A stretch of DNA of 64,000 nt, taken from contig SADC01000306.1 in assembly GCA_004194705.1 (NCBI GenBank), positions 1 through 64,000 of the forward strand. Direction: 5' to 3'. Source of the stretch: Ditylenchus dipsaci (Eukaryota > Nematoda > Chromadorea > Rhabditida > Anguinidae). Positions 23,942 to 34,325 of the stretch are shown here, piece by piece. A program made the position numbers and the translations under genes. The notes under the pieces are model-generated. The model saw only the letters and a program-made list of their open reading frames with translations. It was not told the origin of the DNA and did no database searches. Each line of letters starts with the position of its first letter. Position 1 is the stretch's first letter.

Positions 23942-25109
23942 CCGTATTTATTCTAATAGAGCATCAGTCTCTAATAGAACACCAGTCTCTATTAAAGCAT
24001 CACCCCCTGGAAGGTTACTGAATTAATGCATGAAAATTAAGGATTTCATGAAAGATTCTCAGGAAATGACGAAAGATAAACATCCAAAAGATCCTCCGCT
24101 GGCTATTTTAAATTTGATTTTTGCCGAAAAAGCTTATTAGGAGTTCTGAGAATACTTGCACGAGGCCCTTTCAAAAACCAGCCTCGCGAAAAAGCTATAA
24201 GCGCTTATATACCACTAAAAATATCCGGCGCCGACCATGGTCTCAATCATTGTACAATTACGTACGCCCAGATGGCACACAAAGACAACATTACGAACTG
24301 GTTGAACTCTTATTTTCAAGTGCCGAGTAGTCAAAAAGACTCAAGGAATTGGCTCAGCTGTTTAAAAAACCACGTCTTTAAATAACTATTTCGTGAAAAT
24401 ATAAACCCATATTGTGTTTAAGAAAGGGTTGGAAAAGAGAGCACCAGTCTTTATTAGAACACCAGTCTCTAATAGAGCACCACCCTTCAAGGGTGCACTA
24501 CGTTTCACCGTCCCTATTTTCACCGTTCACTATTTTCACCGTCACTATTTTCACCGTCACCTATTTTCACCGTCACTAAATTCACCGTCAGCATTTTAGG
24601 ACCGCTTTTTAGGTCTGAATTTTTTTAAAATTTCAACAGTCTTGGTACCAAATTGTAGCCCTGAATGTCAGCTACATTTTGGTACTAAAAATTCTGAAAA
24701 AATAAAAAAAATTTAGAACTAAACTTTAGAAGGCGTTCAATCTCACACTTTTTCATCACGGTAGAACGCAGGGTGAGCGTCTTTTATAGTTAAGAACTAC
24801 AATTTTTCGTTTTTTCAGAAATTGAAATACCAAAATGTAGCTGACATTCAGGGCTACAATTTGGTGCCAAAACTTTTAAAAATTTCGAAAAAAAAAGACC
24901 TAAAAAGCGGTCCTAAAATGCTGACGGTGAATTTAGTGAATGGTGAAAATAGTGACGGTGAATTTAGTGAATGGTGAAAATAGTGACGGTGAAAATAGGT
25001 GACGGTGAAAATAGTGACGGTGAAAATAGGGACGGTGAAACGTAGTGCACCCCCCTTCAAGGGAGGTCGAAAAATAGAGCACCATGGTGTTCTATTAGAA
25101 TAAATACGG
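23942..25109. mobile_element. TACCGTATTTATTCTAATAG MITE carrying a nested palindrome
   Basis: Inverted ends ACCGTATTTATTCTAATAG with TA on both sides. Near each end the word CTCTAATAGAGCACC repeats. A separate 562-bp foldback has inserted inside. A start of a related copy follows at once at 25112. Confidence 0.7.
24491..25052. mobile_element. Foldback MITE with TTTTCACCGTC words
   Basis: The ends are GGGTGCACTACGTTTCACCG and its inverse, flanked by CCCTTCAA at 24483-24490 and 25053-25060. Each arm has five or six CTATTTTCACCGTCA words, then the stretch TTGTAGCCCTGAATGTCAGC, which is also found in the element at 30531-30955. Confidence 0.75.
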
Positions 25110-25686
25110 TATATACCGAATTTATTCTAATAGACGGTAGACTCTAATAGACGGGTAGTCTCTATAAGACGGGTACCCCAAAGGAAACCGATCCAAGATG
25201 AAAGCGTTGAAAAGACCCAAAATTTCCAATCTCAAACAAGCGGATTTTCAAAGCATTTGTTTAGGCCTAAAAAGCTTAAAAAATCAGTTTTTTTACTATT
25301 TTTATTGTCGCTTCATAGTTTTCTTTAGTTTCTCTCCGTTTAAGCTTGTAAAATTTACTTTTTTATCTTAGGTGTATAGATAAGCGAAGAATCGGGAAGC
25401 AAAACGAAAATCGAGATCAAAATGTCCAGATGATCACGCAAGCCCAGAGTACTTATAAATAATTTTATGCGAAAAATGTTGGTACAAAATTTGAAAAAAA
25501 AGAAAAAAAGTAGATAATTGTGTTTTTGGCTGTCTTATCATGTTTTTCGACTGGGTCGTGGCAAAAAAAGACTCTTTATGCCACGGCCCAGGTGAAAAAC
25601 ATGGCAAGACATCCAAAAATACAATTATCTACTTTTTTTATCATTTTGCCGAAAAGTGGCCCCTTTTATCCCTTCCCATCCCTATA
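25110..25686. other. Repeat-derived intergenic sequence
   Basis: It holds the start of a second TACCGAATTTATTCTAATAG element and an inverted pair around AATTATCTACTTTTT (25505 and 25620). No gene. Confidence 0.4.
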
Positions 25687-25929
25687 TACCGTATTTTCTC
25701 TATTAAGTCCCCTCTCTAATAACTCCCCTATTTCGACCCCATATCTCAGCCTAAGGAAAAGTTTTTGTAAATCTGTTTTTTGCGTTTTCTTAATCACCAC
25801 GATCTTAGTTGATTCCACTTTTTAGATTTCGGTCGGGCATCCGAAAATCTCAAAATCGAAATATTTTTTTTCCGATTTTTTAAGGGTTGAAAAATAACTC
25901 CCCGGGGACTTACTACAGAAAATACGGTA
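25687..25929. mobile_element. TACCGTATTT-family MITE
   Basis: TACCGTATTTTCTCTATTAAG at the left, CTACAGAAAATACGGTA at the right, TA target. The core has CTCCCC/GGGGA words. Confidence 0.7.
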
Positions 25930-26139
25930 GCTCTTAATCCCTTTAAAATTTAAAAGGCGCCAATTTTAATTTTTCAAATTTTGAATAAAAAACCATGATA
26001 CCCCACTATGGTTGGAATTTTTTTATCAGAATCAAAAAAACACGCGGCTTTCACATGAAATCAGGGTCTAGAATCACGAATCAGGTTATCTCTCCCATCC
26101 GAGTAGTCCCCGCGGGGAAGGGATTCTATTGTGAAACCG

Positions 26140-26255
26140 TCACCGTACATAACCACTTTGCCGCAAACACTTTGCCGCAAGACTCTATCTGCGGCAAGAC
26201 ACTTTGCCGCAGACAGTGTCTTGCGGCAAAGTGTCTGCGACAAAGGGCCATGCGG
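26140..26255. repeat. Array of the TTTGCCGCA word, both orientations
   Basis: Six or more copies of CACTTTGCCGCA or its inverse surround the centre near 26205. It is probably a further word-array MITE. Its ends are not clear. Confidence 0.5.
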
Positions 26256-26496
26256 CGAAGTGCGCAGGAACCACAGCCACCGGCCACTTAAAATTCGAAT
26301 TCATTTTAATCGTCTACAGCAGACACAAACATGGGCTCAACATGGGCTCGCCGATAGGCCCATGACAAGGCTCACGCACCATTTCGGACGCGGTGGAAAA
26401 GATTAGTTGAACGTACTTATTTCACAACGACACAAAAACAAGCTCGAATAGAACCATATTTATTGCGCTCATCAACACATCAATAATATAACTATT

Positions 26497-28079
26497 CTAG
26501 CTGGACATCATCTTATGGCTGTTTTGAAGATCAAAAGAGTTTTCTGTGCCATCGTCACTGTTACAAGCGTCTACTGAGGATAAGTCTTCTTGGTCCATCA
26601 GCACTTCTTCCAATACTCCGCTGACCAGCTCTGCATGGCTTTGTTTTAGCTCTTTCCATTGGTCATTTCGGAATACTGCTGAGACGTTGTCACCAACAAA
26701 TCGAACACATTCCTGCAACATAAGGTTTAAAAAATAATGCACCAAAATCACCAAAAAATACTTTTCTGAGAATCGATGCGAAGTATTCGTCAGCAACCAC
26801 AACCATTTGAGGCACATTCGCAACGCTTAACTTAGAGACCAAGTAAAGTTCGCAGTGAAGCTTCAATGTGACAATGGCATATTTGTCAGCTAAGCATAAG
26901 ACTCCCTCAGCAAGCAAATCCATCTGGTCCAAGCAAATAGATCCGGTGTACAGAAATTCAAGCATTGCATGAACCTGAAAACAACTCATACACCATTATC
27001 TGCATTATATTGCATTAGGCTGCCCAGAAAGCTTATGATGAACGACAACCCAAAAGTCAAAGAAATGGTCAGGGTTTAAGTATTTCACAGCTCCTTTTGC
27101 CCTTGTACGAAAAATGCTTTGACTTCAACATTGACTTGCTTTGACTATGAAGCGTAACTACGGGAGGTTGTAACACCCAAGAATCCAAGAAAATTACTTG
27201 TAGAGGATCTGCATCAGTGATGATGAGCTTCCTATTCTTCGCCTCCAGCATAATTGACTGAGCAAACATGGAACGGAAGACATTGCTGTGCTGTCCCAAG
27301 ACACATCGATGAGCAAAGAAAGACTTGGTGCCAACCTTAATGGGTCACGTAAGACACGGACAAACTCATATCCACAAAATAAGACCTGAATTTCGCAATC
27401 GGTAAAAAGCTCCTTCTGCCACATCTCACGATTAGCTGCACGCAAAAAGAGTTCTTGAGGATAAGAAAGGCCACGATTAGCTCCAGCTGGAGACTCCACA
27501 CCCACTTTTACGCCAGGAAGAAGAAATTCCAATTCACAGACCAGGAAAATTGAGCCATCCGCATGAACAACTGGATAAATTTTGTCACGTGCAACTTTGA
27601 ACTTGCCACGACCTTGCTGGTTGGAGAAGTCTTTGGTGTCACGGCAAATGTTGACGCGTTCATTCTTGTCGCTCACAGCATAAATTTGGAATCCAGTTGT
27701 GATAGGCCCTTCATTGAGCTAAAGACGAGAATAGTTCATGAGTAAGAACATAAAAAATACCTCCATCCCGACTTGACGAAGGAACACGGATATGCAATTA
27801 GCGTCCTCCTCTCGTTTACCACTTGGATATAGATGAAATTCCCAGAGTATCTTTGGTGCTTGAGGCGAAAAAACCGTTTGCTCATCATTGCACGACCATT
27901 CTTCAAAAGCTGCGTCAACTTGATGAACTTAAATTATGAGGATGGAACAATATAGTATTATGTAAAGATCTTACATTCTGGATATTCCATTCAAGTTTGC
28001 TTGTAACAAGCGTCATCCTAGTTGATTGCTTGGATACCATAGTTTGTGAAGGCGAAGATCGAGATGTATCGTAAGTCAT
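26497..28079 (-). CDS. MATH-BTB-BACK protein (SPOP / MEL-26 / BATH type)
   Basis: Six exons: 27975-28079, 27761-27927, 27386-27718, 27198-27335, 26762-26974, 26497-26712; about 390 residues. The N-terminal MATH domain shows LEWNIQN and ILWEFHLYPSGK. The BTB domain shows KELFTDCEIQ, GTKSFFAHRCVLGQHSNVF and ITDADPLQVHAMLEFLYTG, then LADKYAIVTLKLHCELYL. A BACK-like helical region and an acidic tail follow. Proteins of this build are substrate adaptors for Cullin-3 ubiquitin ligases, in which MATH binds the substrate and BTB binds Cul3. The MATH domain changes frame at a run of six T in exon 2, and the exon sum is one base off a multiple of three, so a one-base consensus error is likely. The start has TTTAG two bases upstream. 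A poly(A) signal (AATAAA, minus strand) lies at 26459-26464. Confidence 0.88.
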
Positions 28080-28091
28080 GACTAAATACAT

Positions 28092-28211
28092 AAGGTTATC
28101 TTTTGATTGAAACTGGAAACAGTGTTTTGAAAAGGTTATCTTTTAATTGAAACTGGAAACAGTGTTTTGAAAAGGTTATCTTTTAATTGAAACTGGAAAC
28201 AGTGTTTTAAA
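28092..28211. repeat. Three tandem 40-bp units upstream of the BTB gene
   Basis: Three almost identical copies of a 40-bp unit that contains GGTTATCTTTTAATTGAAAC. They begin 13 bp upstream of the ATG of the BTB gene, so they fall in its promoter or in the outron. Confidence 0.85.
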
Positions 28212-29420
28212 AGTAAAAACATGGCAATAATTTTGAGTGTCAGAGTAAAAGCCAAGGATATACTCTAGCATGTTCATAGGGTTGAGAATTAAAAGGATTG
28301 TCAAACGTAGTACTAGTACAGCATCCGCTTTTTACAAAAAATAGCTGCAAATATCTTATTCACTCTATTAACTCCCGATGAAGAGTTCTTTTTAGCTCCT
28401 GAAAAATATTGAAATTGTTTATCATTAATGGAATTTTTTTCGGCGTGTTCTTGTAGAGCGTGCCCAAGTTCCTGACAAATCTGGCTCCCCAGCTCTGAAG
28501 GTCCACAAAATGGGTAGAAGGGTCACTAAGTTCTAAAAACACCTCCCTATCATGGTTTTCATAGCTGACCTTGGTCCATGGGTCATTCCTATAATTTTTG
28601 TTAGAGTATTTTTGTTAAAATTTTCTTTTCAAAGATGGAAAGCCAAATTCCCTCCCTTGTTAGTTGAAAACGAGAGGTGGGGAGCTATTAGAGGGTCAGG
28701 ACTTCTCACTGAGAAGTAAATAAAGGGAATACGGTACATGCTAGCCTACGAGAAGCCGAGAAAGATGAATTGGTATGCATGTTTTCTAAGTTAGAGTCTT
28801 GCGACGAAATGCGCAGTCGTGTAAGCATTGTGCATTATTTTTTCGCCGTTCCTCTTTTGGTTTCCGAGTAGGGTACCCTACCCTAATTTTGAGCATAAAA
28901 TTTTTTAGAAAACTAAATAAAATATTTCCAAGCCAGAAAAATTTTTGGTTGTTTAGGTAGACGTGTTTCGGTGGAGTATGCATGAACATAACCTGATTTT
29001 CGTGCCTGTTATATAATCTGTCCGGCTTGGTAAAAAATATTTCGCTCTGACCAGGCAACCTCAAGTGGTGTCTTTTTTCAAATACCTCGTTGAGAGATTT
29101 TTTTTCAGATCCTTGTAGAGCACCCGAAGTTATATAGCAAAGTGCTTCTGCTATTTCCATGTCTTTTGACTAATTAAGGAGAACTGGCTACTTGGAGTTG
29201 CCGAAAAACTATGATAGCCGGGCTATCCCGGCTAGAAATAGCGGCAGCACTTTGTTATGTAATTTCGTGAGCTCTTCAAGAATCTGCAAAAAATCTCTCA
29301 ACGAGGTATTTGAAAAAAGACACTACTTGAGGTTCTGTGGTGAATATGGGCACACATGGTATAAACACCGTTTGTATTTGCTTTTACTATTCTGAAAATT
29401 TTAGTTGGCTTTTATTGGTT
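28212..29420. other. Intergenic with decayed MITEs
   Basis: A decayed TACCGTATTT-family copy ends at 28739 (GGGAATACGGTA). An imperfect inverted repeat around 29195 pairs CAAATACCTCGTTGAGAGAT near 29080 with its inverse near 29300. No supportable gene. Confidence 0.45.
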
Positions 29421-29460
29421 TTCAGTTATCCATCGTTCTCGAAGCTTTGAAACAATAGTA

Positions 29461-30067
29461 ATGGCTGATAAGTCGACGGAAGAGCGCATAGCCAAGTTCA
29501 AAAAGGTTTTCTCGGTGTTCGATAAAGATGGAAAAGATCAAATCGATGCCAAGGAGGTGGGCACTGTGATGCGTGCTCTCGGTCAGACTCCCACTGAAGC
29601 CAAAGTGCAGGAAGTCATCAAAGAAATGAGCGTTGACGGTGAGCGGGGATAATTATCCTAGTTCTTATAGTTTAGACAGGTCTCTTTTAGACAATGGCAA
29701 AGTTTCATTTACCGATTTCTCGAAGATGATGCTCAACATGAAGGAGACAAACGACTTTGAGGATGTGCGCGAGGCTTTCAAGGTTGTTTGAAATTTGAAG
29801 AGTGAGGGAGATGTTATGCTAGATCTTTTCAGGTGTTCGACAAGGACGGCAACGGATACATCTCTGCTGCTAAATTGCGCCACATCCTAACCAATCTTGG
29901 CGAGAAAATGACTGAAGAAGAAGCCGACATGATCCTTCGTCAAGCCGATATCGATGCCAACGGACAAATCAACTATGACGGTGGGTTGAATTTTTTCTTG
30001 TCTACCTTACCTGCTCATCTCAAACTATTTTCGTTCAGATTTTGTTACGAAGTTGACTGGCGCCTAA
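29461..30067 (+). CDS. Calmodulin-like / troponin C-like EF-hand protein
   Basis: Four exons: 29461-29638, 29691-29782, 29833-29980, 30039-30067; 447 bp, 148 residues, the usual calmodulin length. Four EF-hand loops can be aligned. Loop 1 [12 protein letters not shown] is canonical. Loop 2 [12 protein letters not shown] lacks the first Asp and has Asp at position 12. Loop 3 [12 protein letters not shown] has Lys where calmodulin has the calcium-chelating Glu. Loop 4 [12 protein letters not shown] ends in Asp. The helices stay close to calmodulin ([14 protein letters not shown]). It probably binds fewer calcium ions than calmodulin. It is a divergent paralogue, not the main calmodulin gene. 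A TTTTCAG lies 35 nt before the ATG, and AATAAA at 30130-30135. Confidence 0.9.
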
Positions 30068-30530
30068 GAAGATTCAATCGAAAAAATTCCTCAGTGTTCT
30101 ATGTTATGCTCCGTAATTGTGCACGCGTTAATAAAAGGTTGAGTTTTTAGTGAGTCTATTGTTATTCTTTCGTAAGGCCACCACTCCTTGATGAACCACT
30201 TTGACTTCGAATACAGTGTAACATTTAATAGGACCCCTTTAGTAGTAGCCTGGGCTAAACTTTAGCGGTCATAAATTCACATCTAAAAGAACTTGCTGTT
30301 TGCTTCTACTAACATTTGGCCGAAACTGTCTTGAACTAAGCGGGTTAAAATAAAACTGCATGTCCACGATTTGAAGTGATACCGTATACGTCTTGATTTA
30401 GTTCATCTTTAAAAGACTTCTAATAGGTTAAGTAAGTGGTGGTCGCACTGTAGCAGGAGCTTACTTTATCTACTTAAAAATGTCATGAATTCCATATCAA
30501 AGTCTTTCTGATGAAGGGACAAAGTACAGG
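30068..30530. other. 3' flank of the EF-hand gene
   Basis: The 3' UTR of the calmodulin-like gene is followed by unique AT-rich sequence. No further gene or repeat recognised. Confidence 0.4.
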
Positions 30531-30955
30531 GGGTTCAGGACGTTTGATCGCCAGAAATTTGATCGCCCACAAAATTGATCGCCACAAAACTGATCGCCAG
30601 CGTATTAAGGCTAGTTTTCTGATCTTAATTTTTATAAAATTTTTAAAGTTTTGGCAAAAAATTGTAGCCCTGAATGTCAGCTACATTTTGGCACTTGATC
30701 TTCTAAAAAAACTGAAAAAATTTAGATCCGACACGTTTTTTTTAACACCGAGTAAGCGCTTTTTGAAGTTCAGATCTAAATTTTTTCAGTTTTTCTAGAA
30801 GTTTAAGTGCCAAAATGTAGCTGTCATTCAGGGCTACAATTTAGTGCCAAAACTTTAGAAAATTTATAAAAATTAAGATCAGAAAATTAGCCTTAATACG
30901 GTGGCGATCAATTTTGTGAGCTATAAAATTTGTGGCGATCAAACGTCCTGCACCC
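30531..30955. mobile_element. Foldback MITE with GATCGCCACAAAA words
   Basis: Inverted ends GGGTTCAGGACGTTTGATCG, then three or four GATCGCC words, then arms that meet near 30745. The flanks share AGTACAG. The arms include TTGTAGCCCTGAATGTCAGC, shared with 24491-25052. Confidence 0.7.
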
Positions 30956-30959
30956 AGTA

Positions 30960-31110
30960 CAGCACAAGAAAAAAATTCCCAGTGGATCCCCAGCAAACTC
31001 CCAGTGGAGCGGCTCCACTGGAGTCCTGGGAACCTGGTTTTTTCGAGCAAATTTTCACTGGGTTCCCAGCTGACTGAGCTTTCCCACTGGATTTTTACTG
31101 GGAATGGATT
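30960..31110. repeat. CCCAGTGGATCCCCAG repeat
   Basis: Degenerate copies of TCCCAGTGGA/TCCACTGGGA in both orientations. A relative lies at 35950-36200. Confidence 0.5.
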
Positions 31111-31122
31111 TGGAATTGTTAG

Positions 31123-31259
31123 TAGGGTTGTCGAGTCAAGGCCTCGATTTCGAGTTTTCGACTCGAAAACTCGAAAAATTTCGAGTTCCCGTCGAGTCCT
31201 TGAAAATTTTCGAGTCCTCGAGTCGACGCCTCGAAAATATCGAAGCCTCGACAACCCCA
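31123..31259. mobile_element. hAT MITE with TCGAGTC words
   Basis: It begins TAGGGTTGTCGAGTC and ends GACAACCCCA. The flanking octamers ATTGTTAG and ATGGTCAG differ at two positions. The interior is copies of TTTCGAGT and TCGACTCG. It belongs to the same family as 1929-2962. Confidence 0.65.
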
Positions 31260-31269
31260 ATGGTCAGGC

Positions 31270-31360
31270 GAACGACCATCTACTGGCAACCAATTTAACT
31301 GGCAACTATCAACTGGCAACCAATTCAACTGGCAACTATCAACTGGCAACCATTTCAACT
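31270..31360 (+). repeat. Short tandem repeat of CAACTGGCAAC
   Basis: Five or six copies of ACTGGCAACC/ACTGGCAACT, about 13-22 bp apart. Confidence 0.6.
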
Positions 31361-31479
31361 AAATGCACATAAAACAGCCAAAAAGAACACAACGTGATAA
31401 ACTTTATTTTTCTAACAACAGAACAACAACAAAACAGAATATTTTCAATGTTAACAACAAAGAGCACCAAAATATATGT

Positions 31480-31655
31480 CCCATACCCCGGAAAATGAGC
31501 GCAAACTCTTTATTAGTCACAACTTCCGTACGCTGACCTACCCCAAAGCCTAAGGGCTAAGCCTAAAGTTGTTACTTGAAAGGGTAGTTACAGCGATTTA
31601 TATAAGGTCAGGTTTGGGGGGGGGTTATTCTATACTGGCGCCGAAATTTGCATTA
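31480..31655. mobile_element. Half-copy of the CTAGTAGCGAATAC element
   Basis: It contains CTTCCGTACGCTGACCTACC and the G-run, as in the fuller copies at 34326-35842 and 57238-57838. Confidence 0.55.
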
Positions 31656-32164
31656 GTTAACCCTGTTGTTTTCATGCAAGTTCTTTTATTTTCTGTTGCA
31701 CTTTCATGTTTCTTATTACTCTGTTACTTTCTTATTTGTGACCCTTTTTAAATTCAATTTTTAATTAGTTAGAAAAAGTAAAAACCTCTATATTTGCCTT
31801 ATTTTGGGACATTTTCACTTCTTTCAACTTCAACCGCCCGTTTCTCAGCTCTGTGCAATCCCTTGAAAATGGCTGACATGTCATTTTGTGGAGAAATTAT
31901 TTAGCTTTCAAAAAGTGCATCAACTGGTAAATTTTGATACCGAAACTTTTAAGAAAAGTCAGTATTTATGTGACCAAACAACCATTTTCTTTAGATTTAC
32001 TTTGATTTTGACTAGAAATCGATACTTTTTTTGTTGATGGTCATAACTTTTTTAGTAATAATCAAAAATAATAATTTTACCTACCAAATTGCAGCTGAGA
32101 TTCAGGGCTTACATTGTAAATCTGTTTTTGATGCGAATGCGTATGTTATAGGACCAATAAACGT

Positions 32165-32390
32165 GTTTTCACGAAAATGCCGTATCATTATGAAACGCTG
32201 ATTTTTTGCCTTTTCGGCAACATATTTTTCCTGTTTGAAAAAAAAACACCATTTATTAGGTGAAATGCGATTTTTTGCGGTTTTCTACATGATAGATACA
32301 AAACATAAACTAACTAAACAAAAAAATAATGGAAAGAAAGAAAATGGGGGGTGGTGTCGTATCATTATGAAACGCACTGTAGTCGAGTTG
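32165..32390. repeat. Direct repeat of GTATCATTATGAAACGC
   Basis: Two copies about 180 bp apart flank AT-rich sequence that has an inner inverted pair. The function is unknown. There is no gene from 31660 to 32590. Confidence 0.4.
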
Positions 32391-32409
32391 AACGTCGGAC
32401 ATTAAAAAC

Positions 32410-32480
32410 GATCTGGTGGTGTAGTGGAGAAGCATTAGGATAGGTTCCACATCTCGTGAGTTGGAATCCTTTTAGAACCT
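32410..32480 (+). repeat. tRNA-like sequence
   Basis: GGTGGTGTAGTGGAGAAGCA resembles a tRNA 5' half with an A box, and GAGTTGGAATCC resembles a B box. No good acceptor stem can be drawn. It is probably a SINE or a dead tRNA. Confidence 0.3.
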
Positions 32481-32599
32481 GCCATAGGTTGATATCCGCC
32501 AGAATGTCATTAATTTTCTAGGAAAGAGAAATGAACCTGTTTTTTTAACCTGAAATCATATGGGTAATTTTCTTTGATAAAACAGAAAATACGATTTTA

Positions 32600-34200
32600 C
32601 CTACCGAATATCAAAAACTGGGGTAGATTTCTCCTGGTCAGGTGGATATCCACCTGGATGGCTGAAAAATTAAAATTTTGTCCAAAAAACAGTCCATTTT
32701 TTATAACTTTAAATTGGATCAGTGACTAGGTTTGTTAGGACCGAAACTGCAATTCTACTTATTCCAGACCCAAAACCTAGGGTAGCTGGGGTATATGACA
32801 GTAGCGTCAATTTTTTTATCTTAAACACAAACAAACCATTTTTCCTAACCTTAAATCGTGTAGGGAATCTATACTTGATCGGGATTTGGGATAATTATCC
32901 CATTTTCAGGCATGTGAGTCTCCCTTCACCACAAAAATAGCATTTTTCGTAAAAACGTAAAAAGCAAACATGGGTTTTTACCCACCACTTTCTCCTGAAA
33001 ATGCAATAAAAGATGAGAGTTACTCATCAAAAGTGGCAATTAATTTTTTGGACTGAAAAAACAACAGGGGGAACCAAGGCAGTTTTTTTGAATTTTACGC
33101 AAAAATCTGCTTAAAATTCAAAAAAAATTGCCTTGGTTCCCCCTGTTGTTTTTTCAGTCCAAAAAATTAATTGCCACTTTTGATGAGTAACTCTCATCTT
33201 TTATTGCATTTTCAGGAGAAAGTGGTGGGTAAAAACTCATGTTTGCTTTTTACGTTTTTACGAAAAATGCTATTTTTGTGGTGAAGGGAGACTCACATGC
33301 CTAAAAATGGGATAATTATCCCAAATCCCGATCAAGTATAAGGGAATTGGGTTTGGCATTTATAAAATTCCCATTCTGCCCACCCAAACTCCAAAACTCG
33401 GGGTGGCTACCGTCTGGTCAGGTATCCATTTGGACACCCTGAAATTTTTTAGTATTAAAAATAAACTTTTTTTTTAACCTAGAATTGTGTGAAGAATCAG
33501 GTCTTTTCGGACTTAAATTACAATTTTACTAAGCCAAACCTAAAAGACTTCCGTGGGTACACCCAAAATTTAGGAAATCAGTGGATATTCACCTGACCAT
33601 ACGTCGACCATCCTTGGTTTAGGGATTTGGGTGTCTGAAATCGCTGTTTTGATATTATGAAACAAGATTCGCCACACAATTTTGCCTATGATAAGAAGAT
33701 TTGTTTGTGGTTAAGAGAAAATTTTGATTTTTCAAGATGTCCAGGTGGGTATCCACCTGCTCTGGAGGTAGCTACCTAGGTTTTGAGGTTTAAGTGGCTG
33801 AGATCGCATTTTTGGTCCTATTAAATGCGATCTATCAGACAATTTCACATAAAATAGTATGGTTTGTTTTTAATTTTATATAATTTTGAATTTGTAGGCC
33901 ATCCAGGTGGTACTCACCCCAGGTTTTGGTGATCGAATTCACATTTTTGGTCCTGTCAAAAAAGATTTATCACAAGATTTTGCTTATGATAGCATGATTT
34001 CTTATTAATTTTTACAAAAAATTGATTTTTCAAGCCATCCAGGTGGATATCCACCTGACCAGGAGGTATCTACCCGAAATATTCGGGGTTTTCGTGGGTA
34101 AAATTTTAATTTTGGCCCTAAAAAATTTAATATGCCACAAATTTATAACTTAATCTGTTAGAAAAAATAAGTAATTTTTTATTTTTAAATTAAGAAATTT
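32600..34200. repeat. Satellite-like repeat around CCAGGTGGATATCCACCTGG
   Basis: The palindromic word recurs near 32640, 33430, 33585, 33745, 33900 and 34040, so roughly every 155 bp in the right half. Each unit carries similar text between words (GCATTTTTGGTCCT). A large palindrome interrupts it. Confidence 0.65.
32872..33342. mobile_element. Near-perfect palindrome of about 470 bp
   Basis: Arms of about 230 bp meet near 33107. The outer edge is CTTGATCGGGATTTGGGATA and its inverse. The centre contains AACAACAGGGGGAACCAAGG, a word pair also found in other foldback elements here (60482-60649, 21489-21728). Confidence 0.75.
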
Positions 34201-34325
34201 TTATTTTTCAGGTTTGGGCTCGGTTTGGGTTTATTTAACGCGGTTTGAGGGTATTTGGGGTGGTTTGGGATGCTTTAGGGTGGTTTGGAAAGGTTTGAGT
34301 GGTTCGAACACAATCTAAAAATTTT

